A DNA stretch of 64,000 bases from Leeia oryzae DSM 17879 (GTDB taxonomy: Bacteria > Pseudomonadota > Gammaproteobacteria > Burkholderiales > Leeiaceae), in assembly GCF_000376945.1 (NCBI RefSeq), contig NZ_AQXU01000012.1, forward strand, positions 23,077 to 87,076, read 5' to 3'. The notes beneath the pieces were generated by a model. That model was not told the origin of the DNA. It searched no databases and worked only from the letters and a program-made list of their open reading frames with translations. Positions 61,314-64,000 of the stretch are shown in pieces. The first letter of the stretch is position 1. Every line of letters begins with the position of its first letter. The position numbers were made by a program, and so were the translations under genes.

Positions 61314-63086
61314 ATGAGTCTAGTTGAATTGCACGTCCCCGATATTGGTGATTACAAAGATGTTGAAATCATCGAAATTCTGGTAAAAGCTGGTGACACG
61401 ATTGCCGTTGAAGATTCTTTGATTACCCTGGAAACTGACAAAGCGACCATGGAAGTACCCGCCACAACAGCGGGTATCGTCAAGGAGCTAAAAGTCAAAG
61501 TGGGGGATAAGGTTTCTCAGGGCAGTCTGATTCTATTGGTAGAATCCGCTGGCGCAGCCGCAGCAGCTCCCGCACCCAAAGTGGAAGCACCTGAGGCGCC
61601 TGTAGCCACACCTGCTGCTGCACCTACCGCCGCTGCATCAGCGCCACAAGCAGGCCAGTTTGCCGGTGCAGCAGACAGTGAATGTGAAGTACTCGTACTG
61701 GGTGCAGGCCCAGGCGGCTACTCTGCGGCATTCCGCTCTGCTGACCTTGGCATGAAAACCGTGATTGTCGAGCGTTTTTCTACCCTGGGTGGTGTGTGTC
61801 TGAATGTGGGTTGCATTCCTTCCAAGGCACTATTGCACACAACAGCCGTGCTGGATGAAACACGCCACATGAGTGAACATGGCATTACCTTTGGCGAACC
61901 CCAGATCGACATCGACAAACTGCGCGGCTACAAAGAGAAAGTCATCGGCAAGTTGACGGGTGGTTTGGCCGGTATGGCGAAGGCCCGCAAAGTTGAAGTT
62001 GTGCAAGGGATTGGCAAGTTCATTGACCCGTTCCACATGTCTGTCGAACTGGCAGCGGGTGGCACCAAGGTGATCAAGTTCAAGCAGGCAATCATTGCTG
62101 CTGGTTCTTCTGTGGTCAACTTGCCGTTCATTCCGCAAGATCCGCGTATTGTCGATTCTACCGGTGCTTTGGAACTACGGTTTATTCCAAAGAAAATGCT
62201 GATCATCGGTGGTGGCATTATCGGTCTGGAAATGGGCTCGGTCTATTCATCTCTGGGTGCTCGTCTGGATGTGGTAGAAATGATGGACGGCCTGATGCAA
62301 GGTGCTGACCGTGATCTGGTCAAAGTCTGGCAGAAGATGAATGAACATCGCTTCGACAACATCATGCTCAAAACCAAGACAGTTGCTGTAGAAGCCAAAG
62401 ATGACGGCATCTGGGTGACGTTTGAAGGCGATAAAGCCCCTAAAGAACCACAGCGCTACGATATGGTCCTGGTTGCTGCCGGGCGCGCGCCAAATGGCAA
62501 GAAGATCGGTGCTGAGAATGCTGGCGTAGTTGTGACAGACCGCGGGTTTATCCCGGTCGACAAACAAATGCGTACCAACGTACCACACATCTTCGCGATT
62601 GGTGATCTGGTTGGCCAACCGATGCTGGCCCACAAAGCCGTGCATGAAGCGCATGTGGCCGCAGAAGTTGCACATGGCGAGAAGGCTTACTTTGATGCCA
62701 AAGTGATTCCTGGTGTTGCCTATACCGATCCGGAAGTTGCATGGGTCGGCATGACGGAAGAACAGTGCAAGGCGCAAGGCGTCAAGTACGAAAAAGGTGT
62801 CTTCCCGTGGGCGGCCAGTGGCCGTGCTATTGCCAATGGCCGTGATGAAGGCTTTACCAAGCTGATTTTTGATGCTGACACTCACCAAATCATCGGTGGT
62901 GGCATTGTCGGGACGCATGCAGGTGACCTGATTGGTGAAGTCTGTCTGGCCATTGAAATGGGTGCAGATGCGGTGGATATCGGTAAAACCATTCATCCGC
63001 ATCCGACGCTAGGCGAATCTGTCGGCTTGGCTGCTGAAGCATTTGAAGGCAGTTGTACTGACTTGCCACCTGTTCGCAAGAAGTAA
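61314..63086 (+). CDS. lpdA: Dihydrolipoamide dehydrogenase (E3) with N-terminal lipoyl domain
   Basis: LpdA reoxidises dihydrolipoyl groups using FAD and NAD. The 590-residue product is longer than the usual 470-480 because residues 1-80 form a lipoyl domain (Lys43 in [11 protein letters not shown]), followed by an Ala/Pro linker. The E3 core has the FAD motif [15 protein letters not shown], the redox disulfide [16 protein letters not shown], the NAD motif [16 protein letters not shown] and the C-terminal [17 protein letters not shown]. This fused form is known in Neisseria and other betaproteobacteria. AAGGGGG precedes the ATG. Confidence 0.97.
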   Translation: MSLVELHVPDIGDYKDVEIIEILVKAGDTIAVEDSLITLETDKATMEVPATTAGIVKELKVKVGDKVSQGSLILLVESAGAAAAAPAPKVEAPEAPVATPAAAPTAAASAPQAGQFAGAADSECEVLVLGAGPGGYSAAFRSADLGMKTVIVERFSTLGGVCLNVGCIPSKALLHTTAVLDETRHMSEHGITFGEPQIDIDKLRGYKEKVIGKLTGGLAGMAKARKVEVVQGIGKFIDPFHMSVELAAGGTKVIKFKQAIIAAGSSVVNLPFIPQDPRIVDSTGALELRFIPKKMLIIGGGIIGLEMGSVYSSLGARLDVVEMMDGLMQGADRDLVKVWQKMNEHRFDNIMLKTKTVAVEAKDDGIWVTFEGDKAPKEPQRYDMVLVAAGRAPNGKKIGAENAGVVVTDRGFIPVDKQMRTNVPHIFAIGDLVGQPMLAHKAVHEAHVAAEVAHGEKAYFDAKVIPGVAYTDPEVAWVGMTEEQCKAQGVKYEKGVFPWAASGRAIANGRDEGFTKLIFDADTHQIIGGGIVGTHAGDLIGEVCLAIEMGADAVDIGKTIHPHPTLGESVGLAAEAFEGSCTDLPPVRKK

Positions 63087-63112
63087 GCTTCTCTCGCCTG
63101 CTTAGGCACAAT

Positions 63113-63149
63113 AAAAAACCCGCTGAATGATAAGTTCAGCGGGTTTTTT
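63113..63149 (+). terminator. Terminator of the aceE-aceF-lpdA operon
   Basis: AAAAAACCCGCTGAA (63113-63127) and TTCAGCGGGTTTTTT (63135-63149) form a 15-bp stem with a 7-nt loop and a six-T run. It lies 26 bp after lpdA. Confidence 0.9.
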
Positions 63150-63239
63150 GTTGCTTGATGACTTCAATTACTTACTGCTTGCACGACATCAGGCATTGCA
63201 TTTAACACTTACGCGATACAACAACTGCGCTTGCGCGAA

Positions 63240-63265
63240 GGAGAGGCGCCTCACAGCGCCCCTCC
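63240..63265 (-). terminator. GC-rich hairpin after the adhesin gene
   Basis: Arms 63256-63265 and 63240-63249 form a 10-bp stem on the minus-strand RNA if one G-U pair is allowed, with a 6-nt loop, directly after the adhesin stop codon. No U-run follows on the minus strand, so termination is inferred from position. Confidence 0.4.
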
Positions 63266-63277
63266 CTCTTTTCTCGC

Positions 63278-64000
63278 TTAGTCCGTGATCAGCTTGCCAT
63301 GCGTCAGCAGATCATTGATGATCGCTGCGTTATCTGCATGACCGCTCACCAGATCGATACCGGACAGCACGATCTTCTGGTCTTCTGCACCACTGGTGTA
63401 AGTACCACCGGTGAAGCCACCTGTACTGCTGATGTGCACAATCGTATCTGCACCAGATTTCTCGAAGCTCAGATAATTGGTCAGCGTACCGTGGGTCTCG
63501 CCTTGCAACAGATCCTTCAGATCCAGACGGTCGGCATCCACACCGGCGGCATACGTACCGGCTTTAAAGTCGGTGATGGTATCCACCGCCGGGTTACCGG
63601 CCGTACCATGGTCTGCCAGTGCCCATTTGAAGGTGTCTGCACCGCTACCGCCGGTCAGGGTATCGTTGCCTTTACCACCGATCAGGACATCGTCACCGGC
63701 ACCACCCACCAGCGTATCGGCCTTGTCACCACCGATCAGCACATCATTGCCGCTACCGGCAGTGATGGTATTGACCGCATTGGTGGTACCGACCAGCACT
63801 TCGTCTGTCACGACTGCGGAGTGATCGATCACCACCGGTGCGTGGTCTACCCCATTCACGCTCAGGGTCAGGGTAGAACTTGCGGTTCCGCCATGGCCGT
63901 CGCTGATGGTGTAGCTGAACAGATCGGTTTTATGATCGGCCGAGGTCAGCGCCAGACCAGTATCGTTCAGCGTGTAGGTGTAAGTACCATCGGCATGTAC
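63278..64000 (-). CDS. C-terminal part of a large type I secreted RTX/VCBS adhesin (partial)
   Basis: The frame is open to the window edge, so only the last 240 residues are seen. From the edge inward there is part of a VCBS/cadherin-like repeat ([17 protein letters not shown], then [20 protein letters not shown]) and a linker. RTX calcium-binding nonapeptides ([41 protein letters not shown]) follow, then a C-terminal type I secretion region (DTITDFKAG ... DRLDLKDLL). This layout fits giant surface adhesins used in biofilm formation. G+C at third positions looks higher than in neighbouring genes. The secretion genes are not in the window. Confidence 0.9.
   Translation of the reverse strand, partial: VHADGTYTYTLNDTGLALTSADHKTDLFSYTISDGHGGTASSTLTLSVNGVDHAPVVIDHSAVVTDEVLVGTTNAVNTITAGSGNDVLIGGDKADTLVGGAGDDVLIGGKGNDTLTGGSGADTFKWALADHGTAGNPAVDTITDFKAGTYAAGVDADRLDLKDLLQGETHGTLTNYLSFEKSGADTIVHISSTGGFTGGTYTSGAEDQKIVLSGIDLVSGHADNAAIINDLLTHGKLITD

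Overview
The window is a stretch of chromosomal core genome from a Gram-negative betaproteobacterium, most likely of the Neisseriales/Chromobacteriaceae side. The family assignment is inference from gene order and protein style: fimV-truA-trpFBA-accD-folC-dedD-cvpA-purF-metZ, leuC-entericidin-leuD-leuB-asd-usg, hpnCDE, an OmpA of the RmpM type, and a pyruvate dehydrogenase whose E3 subunit carries its own lipoyl domain. Base composition looks close to 50 % G+C by eye. No insertion sequence, prophage, CRISPR array or rRNA operon was seen.

Layout. 1-12975 (all minus strand): rlmN-pilW-rodZ-ispG-hisS-yfgM-bamB-der, then ndk with its own promoter and terminator, then hpnC-hpnD-hpnE followed closely by a YciK-like short-chain dehydrogenase with a degenerate active site. 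13167-13241: a tRNA-Arg(CCU) on the plus strand. 13268-28330 (minus): a long co-directional run from fimV through truA, trpF-trpB-trpA, accD, folC, a SPOR protein, cvpA, purF, metZ, lapA, lapB to pyrF. 28518-34369 (minus): leuC, an entericidin-like small lipoprotein, leuD, leuB, asd and the asd paralogue usg. 34511-37197 (minus): aroC-fliJ-fliK. 37456-38388 (plus): cysK, convergent with pheA-serC-gyrA (minus, 38457-43282). 43697-47899 (plus): ompA, lolA, rarA, serS. 48004-48450 (minus): a lipoprotein-type cytochrome c'. 48562-53698 (minus): fliE-fliF-fliG-fliH-fliI. Then a thermonuclease-like gene (minus), prfC (plus), aceE-aceF-lpdA (plus), and at the right edge the C-terminal end of a large type I secreted adhesin (minus, partial).

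How the genes work together. Most are housekeeping: outer-membrane assembly and lipoprotein sorting (bamB, lolA, lapAB), cell shape (rodZ), tRNA charging (hisS, serS), amino-acid synthesis (trp, leu, asd, aroC, pheA, serC, cysK, metZ), nucleotide synthesis (purF, pyrF, ndk), isoprenoid to squalene (ispG, hpnCDE) and pyruvate oxidation. The cell is predicted to have a flagellum (fliE-K) and type IV pili or polar machinery (pilW, fimV).

No clearly new multi-gene system was found. The items most worth a second look are: the SDR pseudoenzyme candidate attached to the squalene genes; the flagellar fliE-K cluster split into two pieces about 12.5 kb apart; the lipid-anchored cytochrome c'; the small entericidin gene translationally coupled to leuD; the long AT-rich leader before aceE; and the truncated adhesin at the edge, which continues outside the window.
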